In this document: positions 15,259-29,300 of the stretch, piece after piece
How positions within the stretch are numbered: position 1 is the stretch's first letter
Layout of the letters: the number at the start of each line of letters is the position of its first letter
Assembly (NCBI RefSeq): GCF_000987775.1
Contig: NZ_LAHO01000017.1
Location: 1-64,000 of the forward strand
DNA length: 64,000 nt
From: Arsukibacterium ikkense
GTDB lineage: Bacteria; Pseudomonadota; Gammaproteobacteria; Enterobacterales; Alteromonadaceae
Direction: 5' to 3'
Translations under genes and position numbers: made by a program
Notes under the pieces: model-generated
Databases searched by the model: none
Seen by the model: the letters and a program-made list of their open reading frames with translations, nothing else
What the model was told of the DNA's origin: nothing

Positions 15259-15279
15259 AAACGTAACGAACCGATAACG

Positions 15280-15309
15280 AAAAACCCCGTGCCACTGGCC
15301 GGGGTTTTT
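15280..15309 (+). terminator. Attenuator terminator of the leu operon
   Basis: AAAAACCCC at 15280-15288 pairs with GGGGTTTTT at 15301-15309 around a 12-base loop: a rho-independent terminator 22 bases after the leader peptide stop and 61 bases before leuA. With the Leu-rich leader it forms a transcription attenuator. Confidence 0.9.
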
Positions 15310-15370
15310 CGCATTTAAGCCCCCGCCACAGGTTGCCACCGACACCGATTAACGGAACAGGAACCAGAAG

Positions 15371-18086
<2,716 letters not shown>

Positions 18087-18087
<1 letters not shown>

Positions 18088-19520
18088 TGGCGCATGATTT
18101 CTCAGCAAAAACCCTTTATCAGAAGATTTACGCCAGCCATGTGGTAGGCAAGTTAAACCCCAGTACCGATTTATTGTACGTTGACCGCCATTTAATTCAT
18201 GAGGTCACCTCGCCGCAGGCCTTTTCCGGTTTAAAACTGGCTAATCGCGCCGTGCGCCGGCCCGATCTCACCTTCGCTACCATGGACCATAATGTGTCGA
18301 CCCAGCGGCGCAGCATGGACGCCGCCGGTGAAACCTCACGCAAACAGTTAGAAGCGTTAGCCGCCAACTGTGACGAAAACCAGATCCCATTACTGGATTT
18401 AACCCACCCCGATCAGGGCATAGTGCATGTCATTGGCCCCGAGCAGGGCCTGACTCAGCCGGGGATGATTATTGTCTGTGGTGACTCCCATACCTCTACC
18501 CACGGTGCCTTTGGCGCGCTGGCCTTTGGCATTGGTACCTCAGAAGTAGAGCATGTGCTGGCCACCCAAACCCTGCCACAGCAGCAAGCGAAAACCTTAA
18601 AAGTTGAAATTAATGGCGAATTAAGCGCTCATGTTACGCCAAAAGACCTGATTATGGCGGTAATTGGTAAATTAGGCACCGCCGGCGGCAATGGCTTTGT
18701 TGCTGAGTTTGCTGGCAGTGCCATTACGGCGATGAGCATGGAAGGCCGCATGACCCTGTGCAATATGAGCATAGAAATGGGTGCCAAGGCCGGCCTTATT
18801 GCCCCGGATGAAACCACCTTTGCTTACCTTAAAGGCAAGGCCCATGCGCCGGGCGCGGCACACTGGGATGCCGCCGTTAAGTACTGGCAAAGCCTGTATT
18901 CTGACCCTGCTGCCGTGTTTGATCACACCGTAGTCGTCGATGCTGCCAGCATTGCCCCGCAAATAACCTGGGGCACCAACCCAGAGCAGGTAATGGCGGT
19001 TGACCAAAGCGTGCCGGCACCCGATAGTTTTACGGATGCCACCAAACGCGATGCCGCCGAACGCGCTTTGGCTTATATGGGGCTGCAGCCGGGCCAGAAG
19101 CTGACCGATTGCCAGGTGGATGTGGTATTTATTGGCAGTTGCACCAATAGCCGGATTGAAGACTTACGCGCCGCCGCCAGTGTGGTGCAGGGTAAAAAAG
19201 TGGCTAACGGCGTGCGGGCATTAGTGGTACCGGGCTCGGGCATGGTAAAACGCCAGGCCGAAGCCGAAGGCCTGGCCGCTATTTTTAAAGATGCCGGCTT
19301 TGAATGGCGCGAGCCAGGCTGCAGTATGTGCCTGGGCATGAACGACGACCGGGTAGCAGCCGGAGAGCGCTGTGCTTCAACCAGCAACCGTAACTTTGAA
19401 GGGCGGCAAGGCCGTGGCGCCCGCACCCATTTGGTTAGCCCTGCCATGGCAGCGGCAGCCGCTATTGCCGGTAAGTTTGTTAATATCGCCGCTGTGCATA
19501 CACAAGGAGAACAGCCATGA
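18087..19520 (+). CDS. leuC: 3-isopropylmalate dehydratase large subunit
   Basis: Aconitase-family [4Fe-4S] enzyme subunit that with LeuD isomerises 2- to 3-isopropylmalate. The 477-residue protein contains [23 protein letters not shown] and the cluster-ligand cysteines in [14 protein letters not shown] and GCSMCLGMN. The length matches E. coli LeuC. It is translationally coupled on both sides (1-base overlap with leuB, 4-base with leuD). Confidence 0.97.
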
Positions 19521-20119
19521 GTAAGATTTTTGCCAAGGGCCTGGTATGCCCGCTGGATAAAAACAATGTCGATACCGACCAAATCATCCCGAAGCAGTTT
19601 TTAACCAGTGTCAGCCGCGACGGTTTTGCCGAGGCGATGTTTTTTGACTGGCGCTATTTGGCCGATGGCAGCCCTAATCCGGATTTTGTGGTTAATAAAC
19701 CCGAGTATAAAGGGGCCAGTATTTTACTGACCCGCGCCAACTTTGGCTGTGGCTCCAGCCGCGAGCATGCGCCCTGGGCCATTTTGCAATATGGTTTTAA
19801 GGTGATTATTGCCGAGAGCTTTGCCGATATTTTCTTTAATAACAGCGTTAACAACGGCATGTTATTAATTCAGTTGAGTAAAACCAATATCGACTTGCTG
19901 TTTAACCGCTGCACCCAGGGGCCACAGCAGTGGCAAATCGACTTAGCCAGCCAGGAAATTATGTTTGGCAACAATGCGGCGCTGGGCTTTAGTATCGACG
20001 CCGATATTAAACAACGGCTGTTGTCCGGCCTGGATTTTATTGGCAGCAGCGAGCAGCTGAACCCGCAAATTGCCGACTACGAGCAAAGCCGCAAAGCCAG
20101 CCAGCCCTGGCTGGGATAG
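19517..20119 (+). CDS. leuD: 3-isopropylmalate dehydratase small subunit
   Basis: Swivelling-domain partner of LeuC, 200 residues. It has the [14 protein letters not shown] start, the [13 protein letters not shown] motif that contacts substrate, and the [20 protein letters not shown] segment. Last gene of leuABCD, followed 43 bases later by a strong terminator. Confidence 0.97.
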   Translation: MSKIFAKGLVCPLDKNNVDTDQIIPKQFLTSVSRDGFAEAMFFDWRYLADGSPNPDFVVNKPEYKGASILLTRANFGCGSSREHAPWAILQYGFKVIIAESFADIFFNNSVNNGMLLIQLSKTNIDLLFNRCTQGPQQWQIDLASQEIMFGNNAALGFSIDADIKQRLLSGLDFIGSSEQLNPQIADYEQSRKASQPWLG

Positions 20120-20162
20120 TGAAGCAAATAACACCTTTAACCATAAACCGGCAAACAAAACT

Positions 20163-20189
20163 AAAAAAGGCAGCTTAGCTGCCTTTTTT
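20163..20189. terminator. Bidirectional rho-independent terminator after leuD
   Basis: AAAAAAGGCAGC, a TTA loop, then GCTGCCTTTTTT: a perfect 12-bp stem including the A/T flanks, between the convergent leuD and DUF945-like genes. It can serve both strands. Confidence 0.92.
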
Positions 20190-20214
20190 CTGTCTGAAAC
20201 TGACTTGGTCTGAG

Positions 20215-21168
20215 TTAGTTGGCAACCATTTTTAGGTTAGCAAACTTAATCATTTGCTCAGGGGTTTGCAGTTCAGCCATTAATTCACCTGATTGCACAG
20301 CTTCAAAGCTCAGTGGCTCGGCAAAGTTAACACTCACAGTCAGCTTTTCAGGCTGATTAATGAACGTGGTCAGGCTTTCTTTCATGGCCAGCGGCAGGTT
20401 TTCATCAGCAGTGATCGCCATCAATGCCATACCCTGCAACGCCTCCAGCGGTGGCATTTGGCCCTGGGCACTGCCCATTGCAACCAGACGCTCAATAAAG
20501 CCGTTGTTAGTAATAACCAGCTCGCCGTTTTTCAGGGCGCCTTTAACTAAATGCTCTACCACGTCGGCCATGTAGCTGTCTGACATGCTCAGTTGCTGCT
20601 GTTCTTCCGGCGTTTTTTCACTCATGTCGCGAGCAAAGGCCCACAGCTCCTGCATTTTTGCAAAAGAGAAGTTGTAAGACAGGCTAAACTCGTCATTAAT
20701 CCGGGTATCCTGACTGAAATACAGCTCACCGGTAGCCGGGGTATATTGGTAACGGTAATCGGCGTGCAATACCACACCCTGCACAAAAGCGCTCATATCC
20801 GGTGGTAGCATCGCCAGCATCGGTTGCGCCATTTTGGCGCCAACCAGCTGCGCACTGCCTTTATCAGACAAACCCTGCGGTTTTAAACCTACCGCGGTCA
20901 CCTTATCAATTGTCGCCACCTGGCCCATGCCAGCAACGCTGATATCAATGCCTGACACACTGTAGCTGGACGATAACACATTGGCTGATACATCCTGATA
21001 GCCAATGCTAATTGCTGGCATAAGACCGGTAGCCGCCATTTCTGCATAAGACTGATTTGCCAGTTCAATTTGTTTTTTAATGGCATTTTCAGCTTGCGAA
21101 TTGGCATAATAAAAGCCCGCAGCAGCGGCAACCACTAAAATACCGGCACCAACAACTAATTTATTCAT
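20215..21168 (-). CDS. DUF945 / YdgA-like membrane-anchored protein
   Basis: A 317-residue protein with one N-terminal membrane anchor (residues 4-23) and a large periplasmic part. The opening and later features (for example YYANSQAENAIKKQIE and YRYQYTPATGELYFSQDTRI) are like the YdgA/DUF945 family of uncharacterised envelope proteins; it is shorter than E. coli YdgA (about 500 residues). It ends at the shared terminator with leuD. Function unknown. Confidence 0.65.
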   Translation of the reverse strand: MNKLVVGAGILVVAAAAGFYYANSQAENAIKKQIELANQSYAEMAATGLMPAISIGYQDVSANVLSSSYSVSGIDISVAGMGQVATIDKVTAVGLKPQGLSDKGSAQLVGAKMAQPMLAMLPPDMSAFVQGVVLHADYRYQYTPATGELYFSQDTRINDEFSLSYNFSFAKMQELWAFARDMSEKTPEEQQQLSMSDSYMADVVEHLVKGALKNGELVITNNGFIERLVAMGSAQGQMPPLEALQGMALMAITADENLPLAMKESLTTFINQPEKLTVSVNFAEPLSFEAVQSGELMAELQTPEQMIKFANLKMVAN

Positions 21169-21383
21169 AGTAATCCTTTATTCACTATTATTTATAAAAC
21201 GTATTATTTACAAAAGCGTGAAATCGTAGCACAACAGCCGGGTTGCCGAAAAGACAGTATTGCAACTATTTTAGCTATCAGCGGCAAAGCATTTATAAGT
21301 TACTGCAATAGCGGGAAAACATTTACCTGTTAAACAAAGCCTGCTAGCGTGACACTATCTTATTGCAGCTAACAAGCGCGACC

Positions 21384-22016
21384 ATGGCCACTTATTTTCT
21401 CTGGTTTGATTTACTGGGCGTCGCAGTATTTGCGGTGTCGGGCACCCTGGCAGCATGGCGCAACCAGATGGATGGTTTTGGGGTAATAGTACTGGCCAGC
21501 GTTACCGCCATTGGCGGCGGCACCTTGCGCGATCTTATTCTTGATGTGCCGGTTATCTGGATAAACAATAACAGTTATTTTTATGCTATTTTTATTGCCG
21601 CAGCCGCTACTATTTTATTGGTGCGCAACCGTTTAACCATTCCAAACAATACTTTGCAAATTCTCGATGCCATTGGCCTGGCATTTTTTGTGATTATGGG
21701 TACCCAAAAAGCACTGGATTACGGCACCTCAACCCTGGTGGCTATTATGCTGGGCACCATGAGTGGCGTTTGTGGCGGCATGATCCGCGATGTGCTATGC
21801 CGGGAAATTCCAATGGTGTTTCGTGGTGAGCTGTATGCCGTAACCTGTTTAGTAGGTGGTGGCGTCTACACCAGCCTGCTGGCACTGGGTGCGGGCCAGC
21901 TGACTGCCATGCTGGCCGGTATGTCGGCCTTGTTATTGCTGCGCTTAGCCGCGATTAAGTGGCACATTACCATACCGGTTTTTGGTAAGCACCATAGTGA
22001 TCTTAACGAGCCTTAA
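21384..22016 (+). CDS. TRIC-type cation channel family protein (UPF0126, YicG-like)
   Basis: A 210-residue inner-membrane protein with about seven hydrophobic segments in two similar halves. Each half carries a glycine-rich motif typical of the family, AIGGGTLRDLIL and VCGGMIRDVLCREIP. Bacterial TRIC homologues conduct monovalent cations, though YicG itself has also been linked to small-solute uptake. An in-frame TTG at 21363 would add seven residues; the ATG at 21384 fits homologues better. The DUF418 gene begins two bases after the stop, so the two are co-transcribed. Confidence 0.88.
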   Translation: MATYFLWFDLLGVAVFAVSGTLAAWRNQMDGFGVIVLASVTAIGGGTLRDLILDVPVIWINNNSYFYAIFIAAAATILLVRNRLTIPNNTLQILDAIGLAFFVIMGTQKALDYGTSTLVAIMLGTMSGVCGGMIRDVLCREIPMVFRGELYAVTCLVGGGVYTSLLALGAGQLTAMLAGMSALLLLRLAAIKWHITIPVFGKHHSDLNEP

Positions 22017-22018
22017 GT

Positions 22019-23194
22019 ATGCAAGCCACACATCAATCAACGGCAAACCATTTGCGCCTGGGGCAATTGGATGTGATTCGGGGTTTGGCAATCCTGGGTA
22101 TTTTGCTGGTCAATATTTTTGCTTTTGCCTGGCCACCAGAACACGCCCATTTACTGTACTGGCATGATGGCGGCTACAGTAGCCTGGATGAATGGCTGTT
22201 TACCGCCAGCCAATTGTTTGTTATGGGCCGCTTTCTAACGCTATTTTCGTTGCTGTTCGGGGTAAGCCTGCTACTTGTTGTGCAGCAATATGGCGCGGAG
22301 TATTTGCAACGCCGGCTGAACTGGTTGCTGCTGTTTGGCTTGTTGCATATCAGCTTTATCTGGTTTGGGGATATTTTATTATGGTACGCCCTAAGCGGCC
22401 TGTTTATTGTCAAACGTGGTTATCTGCTGTTAGATAGCCGTCAGTTGCTGCGCAAAGGCCTGATGTTTTTTGCTATTGGCTTTATTGTGCCGCTGCTTAG
22501 CAGCCTGATGTTGCTTAGCACTGGCGAACACCCAATAGGCATTATGACTGCCGAACAACTCGCAGCCAGTATAGCGCTGTGGACTGGCCCTGCAGCTGGC
22601 CAATGGTTGCAAATGCTTAGCCTTAATCTAACTATGCTGCTGGCATTTGTGCTGTGTTTACTCTGGCTGGGAGTCGGCCTTATGTTGCTCGGTGCTGGCC
22701 TGTATAAAAGGGGCTGGTTTAGCCATGGCTATTCCGCCAGGGTAACGTTCAGCCTGTTATTACTGGGAATAGCAATCAGTGCTGGCGTACAACTGGCCGA
22801 TGCGGCAACCGGCTATCAGCTAGCTCTTAATATCACCCTGCCAACAACTTACCTTGCGGCGCTGCTGATGGCGCTGGCCTACGCCAGCCTGATAATTCGC
22901 TATAACCGCCCCTGGTTGCAGCGCTGGTTGGCACCATGTGGCCGTATGGCGTTTACCCTTTATTTAAGCCAGAGCCTGCTTATGGTATTGCTGTTCAGGG
23001 TAATACAGCCCGACTGGTTTGCCACGCTCGACCGTGCGCCCTTGCTGGGAATTGCCACGGCGATGATTATGCTGCAGTTAGTATTTTGCCGCTGGTACCT
23101 GCAGCACTTTGCCCAGGGCCCGCTGGAATGGCTATGGCGCCGGCTGAGTAAGCAGCCGACGGCTGAACACACTGCCAACACTCATACTGAGTAA
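22019..23194 (+). CDS. DUF418 (YeiB-like) membrane protein
   Basis: A 391-residue protein with about ten membrane segments. The N-terminal RLGQLDVIRGLAILGILLVN is the family signature, and the C-terminal half holds the conserved LAPCGRMAFTLYLSQS segment that defines DUF418. These proteins resemble acyltransferase-3 membrane enzymes, but their substrate is unknown. It follows the TRIC-type gene with a 2-base gap. Confidence 0.85.
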   Translation: MQATHQSTANHLRLGQLDVIRGLAILGILLVNIFAFAWPPEHAHLLYWHDGGYSSLDEWLFTASQLFVMGRFLTLFSLLFGVSLLLVVQQYGAEYLQRRLNWLLLFGLLHISFIWFGDILLWYALSGLFIVKRGYLLLDSRQLLRKGLMFFAIGFIVPLLSSLMLLSTGEHPIGIMTAEQLAASIALWTGPAAGQWLQMLSLNLTMLLAFVLCLLWLGVGLMLLGAGLYKRGWFSHGYSARVTFSLLLLGIAISAGVQLADAATGYQLALNITLPTTYLAALLMALAYASLIIRYNRPWLQRWLAPCGRMAFTLYLSQSLLMVLLFRVIQPDWFATLDRAPLLGIATAMIMLQLVFCRWYLQHFAQGPLEWLWRRLSKQPTAEHTANTHTE

Positions 23195-23323
23195 ATCCAA
23201 GTACGTAACAAAATTATTAAGCTCGTATTCAGCAAACGGCTATTAGTTTAAGATTTTTTAATTTAACGATTAACTCTTATTTCATTTACAGCTATCACTA
23301 TTATAAATTAATGAAGGATCAGT

Positions 23324-25516
23324 ATGAAAGGACTTTTGTTTAGCTTAGGGCTTTTTGGTTGCAGCTTTGCCGCTGTCGCTACGCCGCAAAATATGAATTT
23401 TTCAGAAGTATCTGAAAACCTGCCGGCTCATTGGCAGATTGCGGGGACCGAGCCGCCAACCTTAAGTAAAGTAGCGTCGCTTGATAACGCCACTGCAATA
23501 AAAATCAGTCGCAACAGCGCTACCGCCGGCGAATTTGCCGACATTCACCAGCAGATTAAATTTCCCTATGGTGGAAAAAGCATAATTATCAGCGGTTATA
23601 TAAAAACAACAGAGGTTAGCGCCGATGGTTTCGCCGGTTTTTGGCTTGCTCAGGCTTCAGAGAATGACGACACAATTCAGTATAGCGACATGGAGTTAGA
23701 GGCAATTAATGGCAGCAAAGACTGGCAGCAATATACGCTAAGCGCTGAACTAGATCCTGATACAGAACAGTTATATTTTGGCATATTACAAGTGGGCAGC
23801 GGTAGCAGTGAATATGCAAAGCTTAGCCTGACCATAGACGGTAAACCACTGGCGCAGGCACCGGCAAGAGAACGTGCGGTTTATCAGGCAGCCCTACCCC
23901 ATGAATTTGAAAAAGACTCTGGCATCCGCCTGACAACCCTTAACCAGAGCGAGCAGAATAACCTAGTGGCGCTGGCTAAAGTGTGGGGTTTTATTAAGTA
24001 TTATCACCCTGAGTCTGCTGCGGGCAATATCAGTATGGATGCCGAGCTATTTCAGCTAATCCCCAAAGTATTAAAAGCGGACGCCAAAGCGCGCGATCAA
24101 CTGCTGGTTGAATGGATCAATGGCCTGGGACAGCTAAGTGCTTGTAAAAATTGTAAAGACAGCACCGATGCTGCACTGGCGCATCCGGAGCAGCACTGGT
24201 TAGCCTGGCAGTTATCGCCCGAACTAAATTCTTCCCTGACCAACGTTTATGCCGCAGAGTTACCCGCCCGACACTATTGGGTAAAGCGTGCAGCACAAGG
24301 CAACCCAATGTTTAATGAAAAGCCTTATGCTGACATTGGCTATTTGGATTCTGGTTATCGCTTACTTAGCGTGTTTAGGCTGTGGAATATAATTCACTAC
24401 TACTCACCGTACCGTGATTTAACCGAGCAACCGTGGCAACAGATGCTTGATACGGCAGTTGCAGACGTTATCGCTGCAACTGACGATACTCAATATCAAG
24501 TGGCGCTGATGAAGTTTATCTCCGCTATCCATGATACCCATACCCAGTTCTGGCCAAACCGGAAAAATACGGCAATTGCTGACTACCTTGGCCGTAATAT
24601 AGTCCCGGTAGAAGTTCGCTATGTAGAAGACAAACCTGTCATTGGTTTATTGTATCAGCCAGACCTGCCGTTACAGGTTGGCGATATTATTACCCATATT
24701 GATGGCAAAAATATCGCGGAGCGCCTGGCAAAAATTAAGCCAATAGCCGCCGCCTCAAATGGCCCGACTTTACAGCGACAGTGGGCAGATTCTTTGTTGC
24801 GCAATAATAAGCAGCAACTCACTTTAGGCATTAACCGTGTTGGTAAGTCATTAAATGTTGAGGTGCCGCTGATAGAATACGACTCTTTAAAACGGCAAAC
24901 TTTGTATAACCCGGCTAGCGATGACGCCTATGAGCAGCTGCCTGATAATATTGGTTATATCCGGCTGGATAAAATAAAAGGTGTTAATCTTAAGCAAATG
25001 ATGCAGCAACTTAACGATACCAAAGGCCTTATAATTGATATTCGTGAATATCCGTCAGAATTTGTACTGTTTACGCTGGGCAGCTATCTGTATCCGAACC
25101 CTTACCCATTTGCAAAATATACCGTTATGCAGGCTGACAACCCGGGCCAATTTAACTGGGATGACCCAATAATTGTGGGCAACGACAATCCAGATTACTA
25201 CACAGGTAAAATCACAATTCTGATCAACGAGCAAACGCAAAGCATGGCGGAATACACCACCATGGCCTTTCGCGGCGCCCCAAAAGCCAAGGTAATAGGT
25301 AGTACCACGGCAGGTGCCGATGGTAATTTCTCCGGCATTGTGCTGCCAGGTGGTCACTGGACCGCTATTTCTGGTATCGGAGTATTTTACCCGGATGGCA
25401 CACCCACCCAGCGAATTGGCATAGTGCCGGATATTGAGGTTAAACCGACCATCGCCGGTATAGCAGCAGGCCGTGACGAGCAACTTGAACGCGCTATTGA
25501 GTATATAAAGCAGTAA
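23324..25516 (+). CDS. Secreted S41-family (C-terminal processing) peptidase
   Basis: A 730-residue exported protein with signal peptide (cut near VAT-PQN). Residues about 20-180 form a beta-rich module. The middle region (VALAKVWGFIKYYHPES, then RLWNIIHYYSPYRD) is characteristic of a subgroup of S41 peptidases with a helical insertion, a PDZ-like part follows (VGDIITHIDGKNIAERL), and the C-terminal TSPc domain has the catalytic Ser in EQTQSMAEYT. An IGSTTAGADGNFSG loop follows. Standing alone, it ends at a strong terminator at 25551. Substrate unknown. Confidence 0.88.
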   Translation: MKGLLFSLGLFGCSFAAVATPQNMNFSEVSENLPAHWQIAGTEPPTLSKVASLDNATAIKISRNSATAGEFADIHQQIKFPYGGKSIIISGYIKTTEVSADGFAGFWLAQASENDDTIQYSDMELEAINGSKDWQQYTLSAELDPDTEQLYFGILQVGSGSSEYAKLSLTIDGKPLAQAPARERAVYQAALPHEFEKDSGIRLTTLNQSEQNNLVALAKVWGFIKYYHPESAAGNISMDAELFQLIPKVLKADAKARDQLLVEWINGLGQLSACKNCKDSTDAALAHPEQHWLAWQLSPELNSSLTNVYAAELPARHYWVKRAAQGNPMFNEKPYADIGYLDSGYRLLSVFRLWNIIHYYSPYRDLTEQPWQQMLDTAVADVIAATDDTQYQVALMKFISAIHDTHTQFWPNRKNTAIADYLGRNIVPVEVRYVEDKPVIGLLYQPDLPLQVGDIITHIDGKNIAERLAKIKPIAAASNGPTLQRQWADSLLRNNKQQLTLGINRVGKSLNVEVPLIEYDSLKRQTLYNPASDDAYEQLPDNIGYIRLDKIKGVNLKQMMQQLNDTKGLIIDIREYPSEFVLFTLGSYLYPNPYPFAKYTVMQADNPGQFNWDDPIIVGNDNPDYYTGKITILINEQTQSMAEYTTMAFRGAPKAKVIGSTTAGADGNFSGIVLPGGHWTAISGIGVFYPDGTPTQRIGIVPDIEVKPTIAGIAAGRDEQLERAIEYIKQ

Positions 25517-25550
25517 TCAAACCGCTGCTTCAGGCGATGAGGTTAGTAAG

Positions 25551-25580
25551 GCCGGCAGATCTGCTATCTGCCGGCTTTTT
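25551..25580 (+). terminator. Rho-independent terminator
   Basis: GCCGGCAGAT, loop CTGCT, ATCTGCCGGC followed by TTTTT; it lies 34 bases after the S41 peptidase stop. Its presence also argues that the next gene starts at 25627 rather than further upstream. Confidence 0.95.
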
Positions 25581-25626
25581 CGTTATAATCAGCCTCCGTT
25601 TTGCCAATAGACACCCAATACTGCCC

Positions 25627-26253
25627 ATGAGCCCTTATACCGAACTGGCTGCGCCGGTTGAGCATCAGCTGACCGAGAAAAACAGTGAGTTCCTGAGCTT
25701 TTTGCTGCCGGTTGCCAGCCGTGATGACGCGATGAACGCTGTTAACCAGTATCGCGAGCGGTATCGCGCTGCCAGCCATGTCTGTTGGGCCTATATTATT
25801 GGCAATACCCGCCAGCCGGAAACGCAGGCCTTTAGCGACGACGGCGAACCCACCGGCACCGCCGGCAAACCTATGCTGCATGTGCTGACTGAGCAGGAGC
25901 TGGGTAATAGCCTGGCAGTAGTGGTGCGCTATTTTGGCGGCGTGAAGCTGGGCGCCGGTGGCCTGGTGCGGGCCTATTCAGCCGCGGTGTCGCAGGCGGC
26001 AGCACTGGCGCAAACTACCAGAGTAGAGCCGCAAGTGCAGCTTGTTATCAGCATAGATTTTGCACTTGAAGCGAAAACCCGTCAGTTACTGAGCCAGCTC
26101 GGTGGCCAGCTGCTGGCAACAGACTATAGCCAGCAGGTGCAGCTGACCGTTAGCCTGCCAATGGCCGCTGCCGATGATTTTGGCAATCAGTTGCAAAATA
26201 TCAGCTCGGGCAGTGCCGCAGTTCATCCTGTATCGACGCCAACCTCACCATAA
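25627..26253 (+). CDS. yigZ: IMPACT/YigZ family protein
   Basis: A 208-residue cytoplasmic protein of the YigZ/IMPACT family. The N-terminal domain contains EKNSEFLSFLLPV, the SHVCWAYIIG segment, FSDDGEPTGTAGKPML and VVRYFGGVKLGAGGLVRAYS, all signatures of the family; a ferredoxin-like C-terminal domain follows. The role in bacteria is uncertain, possibly in translation-related stress. A longer frame from 25537 overlaps the preceding terminator, so ATG 25627 is chosen. Confidence 0.93.
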   Translation: MSPYTELAAPVEHQLTEKNSEFLSFLLPVASRDDAMNAVNQYRERYRAASHVCWAYIIGNTRQPETQAFSDDGEPTGTAGKPMLHVLTEQELGNSLAVVVRYFGGVKLGAGGLVRAYSAAVSQAAALAQTTRVEPQVQLVISIDFALEAKTRQLLSQLGGQLLATDYSQQVQLTVSLPMAAADDFGNQLQNISSGSAAVHPVSTPTSP

Positions 26254-26383
26254 AAGCCCTGCCCGACGTTAATGATAGCGCCAGCTTATTTCAAACTGGC
26301 ATTTAGCCCCATTCCATGGATAATAAGCCGCATTAAAACATTGACTGCGGCGCCAAGCCTAAGCGCCGCCGACAGGATGCGCT

Positions 26384-29300
26384 ATGTCTCAATTACTCCG
26401 TATTGTGCTTATTCACACCCACCTGCCTGGGGTGGTGGAATTACAGCTGGATCAGCACACTAATATTTGCGGCACCAATGCCTCGGGTAAAACCACCTTG
26501 CAGCGGCTGGTGCCGGTATTTTATGGCGAGCAGCCAAACCGGGTAGTGCCGAAAACCCGCAAAAAGTTTGATGAGTTTTACCTGCCATTTGCCAATAGCT
26601 ACCTGATTTACGAATATCAGCGCGAAGGCGGTGCCTTATGCCAGGTGGTACTCACCCGCAAAAGCGACTGCGGCGTGGAATACCGCTTTGTCGGCGCGCC
26701 CTACCAAAGTGATTTTTTCTTAACGCAAAGCGCCGAAGGAGTAAAAGCCTTAAGTTATAACGACTGGGCCGCCGCTATGCGTAGCCGGCCAGAGGTGCAG
26801 GTATCGGCCAAGATCAGCGCCACCAGCGAGTATCGCAGTATTATTCAGAACGATGCGGCGGCGCTGCGTGGTAATAATGCCGACAATGTTAAGCTGCGCC
26901 GGCTGGCCGCCAGTTTTAGCCTGGTCAGCAGTGGCCATAAATTGCGCCATATTGAAAAACTGGTTAGTGCCGTGCATGCCAAAGAAGGCAAAATGGATAC
27001 GCTAAAAGCCATGCTGGCAGCCATTTTTGAAGAAGACGGCGTAACCCTGCCCACAACTAAAGTGAAAAACACCAAAGCACGCGACTGGATCCTGCAAATG
27101 CGCCAGTCGATGCGCCTGGATAAACTGCAACAAGACTTTGGCCGCTTAACCCAATTGGCGCAGCAACTGGATGGCGCCGAAGCGCAGCTGGTCGCGCTAT
27201 TACCCCTGCTGCAACAAGACGAGCAACACCAGAAGCAAACTAAGGCCGATGCCGAGCAGCAGGTTAATGCCCTGCGCGGTCAGCTGCAAACATTAAAAGA
27301 GCAATTCAGTCAGCAGCAACTGGAGCTGAACAGCCAGCTGGCCAAAGCCGACGCCGATTTGCATGAAACCAGCGCCCGGCTCGATCAGCTGCAACAACGC
27401 TATGACGATTTTGACGGCCAGGATATGCCCAAACTGCAGCGCGACACGGATGCTTTGCCATTGTGGCGGGAAAGCCTGCAGGAAGCCGCCGAGCAATACC
27501 AGCTGATGGTAGAGCAACACGGTGATTTAGAGCGCCAGCTTGAGCAGCGCAAAATGAAACTGGCCGAGGCCTTTAACCGCTTAAGCGAACAACACCGCGG
27601 CAAAGCCCGCCAGTTACAACAACAAAAAGACAGCACACGCGAGCAGCAGGACAACAAACTGGCAGCGCTGGAGCAGGCCTTTGGCCTGCGCTTACAGCAG
27701 GCCCAGCAGCAATTTGCCGGCCAGTTAACTGAACTGAGCAGCAGCATTGCGGTACTGCGCAGCCAGCTTAGCGGCTCGATGCTAAGCGAAAATGAACATG
27801 ACGAGCAGCGCAGTGCCGACTTACGCTTAGAGCAGGCGCAGCAGCAAGCCCAGCAGCAGGCCAAACAACTACAACAGTTGCAGCAACAATATCAAAGCGC
27901 CCGCAGCACACGGGATCTGGCCGATACCGAGCTGGAAGCCTGTCGCAAAGCACTGCACAGCAGCGAGCAACAGTTACAGCAACTGCATCGCCAGCTTACG
28001 CCGGAACAAGGCAGCCTGCGCCACTTTCTGCGCCTGCACTACAGCGGCTGGGAGCAACAGCTGGGTAAGGTATTGGACGAGCGCTTACTGGAGCGGCAGG
28101 ACTTACAACCGCATTTGGCTGAGCTAACCAACAGCCTGTATGGCCTGCAGCTTGAACTGACAGCCATTGCTACCCCGGATTACGCCCAGGACGAAGTGGC
28201 AGTGCGCCACCGCATTCAGGCAGCAGAGCAGCAACTGGAACAGGCAACAGCCAATAAACTGCAAGCCGAAAAAAACCTGCAGCAGCTGCATCAGCAAGCC
28301 GAGCTTTGCCGTACGCAGCTGGAACAAGCCCAGTGGCAATTGACTGAGTTCGAGCAAAATATTGACTACGCCCGCGATGCCCGCAACCGGCTGCAGGCGC
28401 AGCAGCGCGAGCTTACGGCGCAGCGCCAGGCCAAGGTTAAAACCGAACTGGCGGCACAGCAACAACAGCTGCAGAAACTGCAACAGCAGCAACAGCAGGA
28501 TTTACAAGCGCTGCAAAACGATCATAGCAGCCAAAAAATGGAGCTAAAAGCCGACTGGCAGGCCGAGCTGCAGGTATTTGACGAGCAAATCGACGAGCTG
28601 GAACGCCAGCTTGAGCATAAGCGCGATGATAATAAAAACCAGATCAAAGAGTTGCAGCAAGCCTTTAATGAGGAATTATCGGCCAAGGGCATCGACCCCA
28701 GGCGGCTGACCGAGCTGAAGCAAAAACAAGAAACGCTGAAAACCGCCATTAAAGCGGTTGAAGCGCGCCAGGATCAACTCACCGCCTGGCAGCAATTTAT
28801 CAAGCTCGACTGGCAACAACTGCGGCCCCAGCTGCTGGCGCGGGAAACCGACTTAAAGCAGCAGCAGCGCAGCGTGAAGCAGGCATTAGAGCAGCAAAAA
28901 GCCGACTATACCGCCAGCAGCAAACAGCTGGACGAGCAAAAACGCCAGCAGCAAGAGCTGATGAGCCAGGCCGAGCAACTGCTAAACCAGCTGAAGCCGG
29001 CGCTGCAGAAACTGCTGGAGCTGCAACTGGCCAGCATGGCGCCCGCCACATTAAGCGGCTCGGCCGATTTGGTCGAGCGCCTGGCCCGCACCAACGAAGC
29101 GCTGGAGCAGCGCAGCAAAGCTGATAGCGCCTTAAAAACCGCCGTCGATCACTTCGAAAGCGTGCTAAGTAAAGACGCCGGTCCGGAATTTTTAGACCGG
29201 CTGGAGCATGAAAAGCGCAAACTGGCCGATTACGCTGCCGAGCGCCAGCAACTGCCGATACTGCAAAACCTGCTGGAAATACTAAAAGGTGCCCAGCAAC

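Noticed and set aside
27400..29118. Long reading frames opposite the SMC gene
   Set aside because: They are shadows of the Gln/Leu-rich coiled coil: Cys/Ser/Leu-rich translations of the complementary strand without start signals or family patterns.
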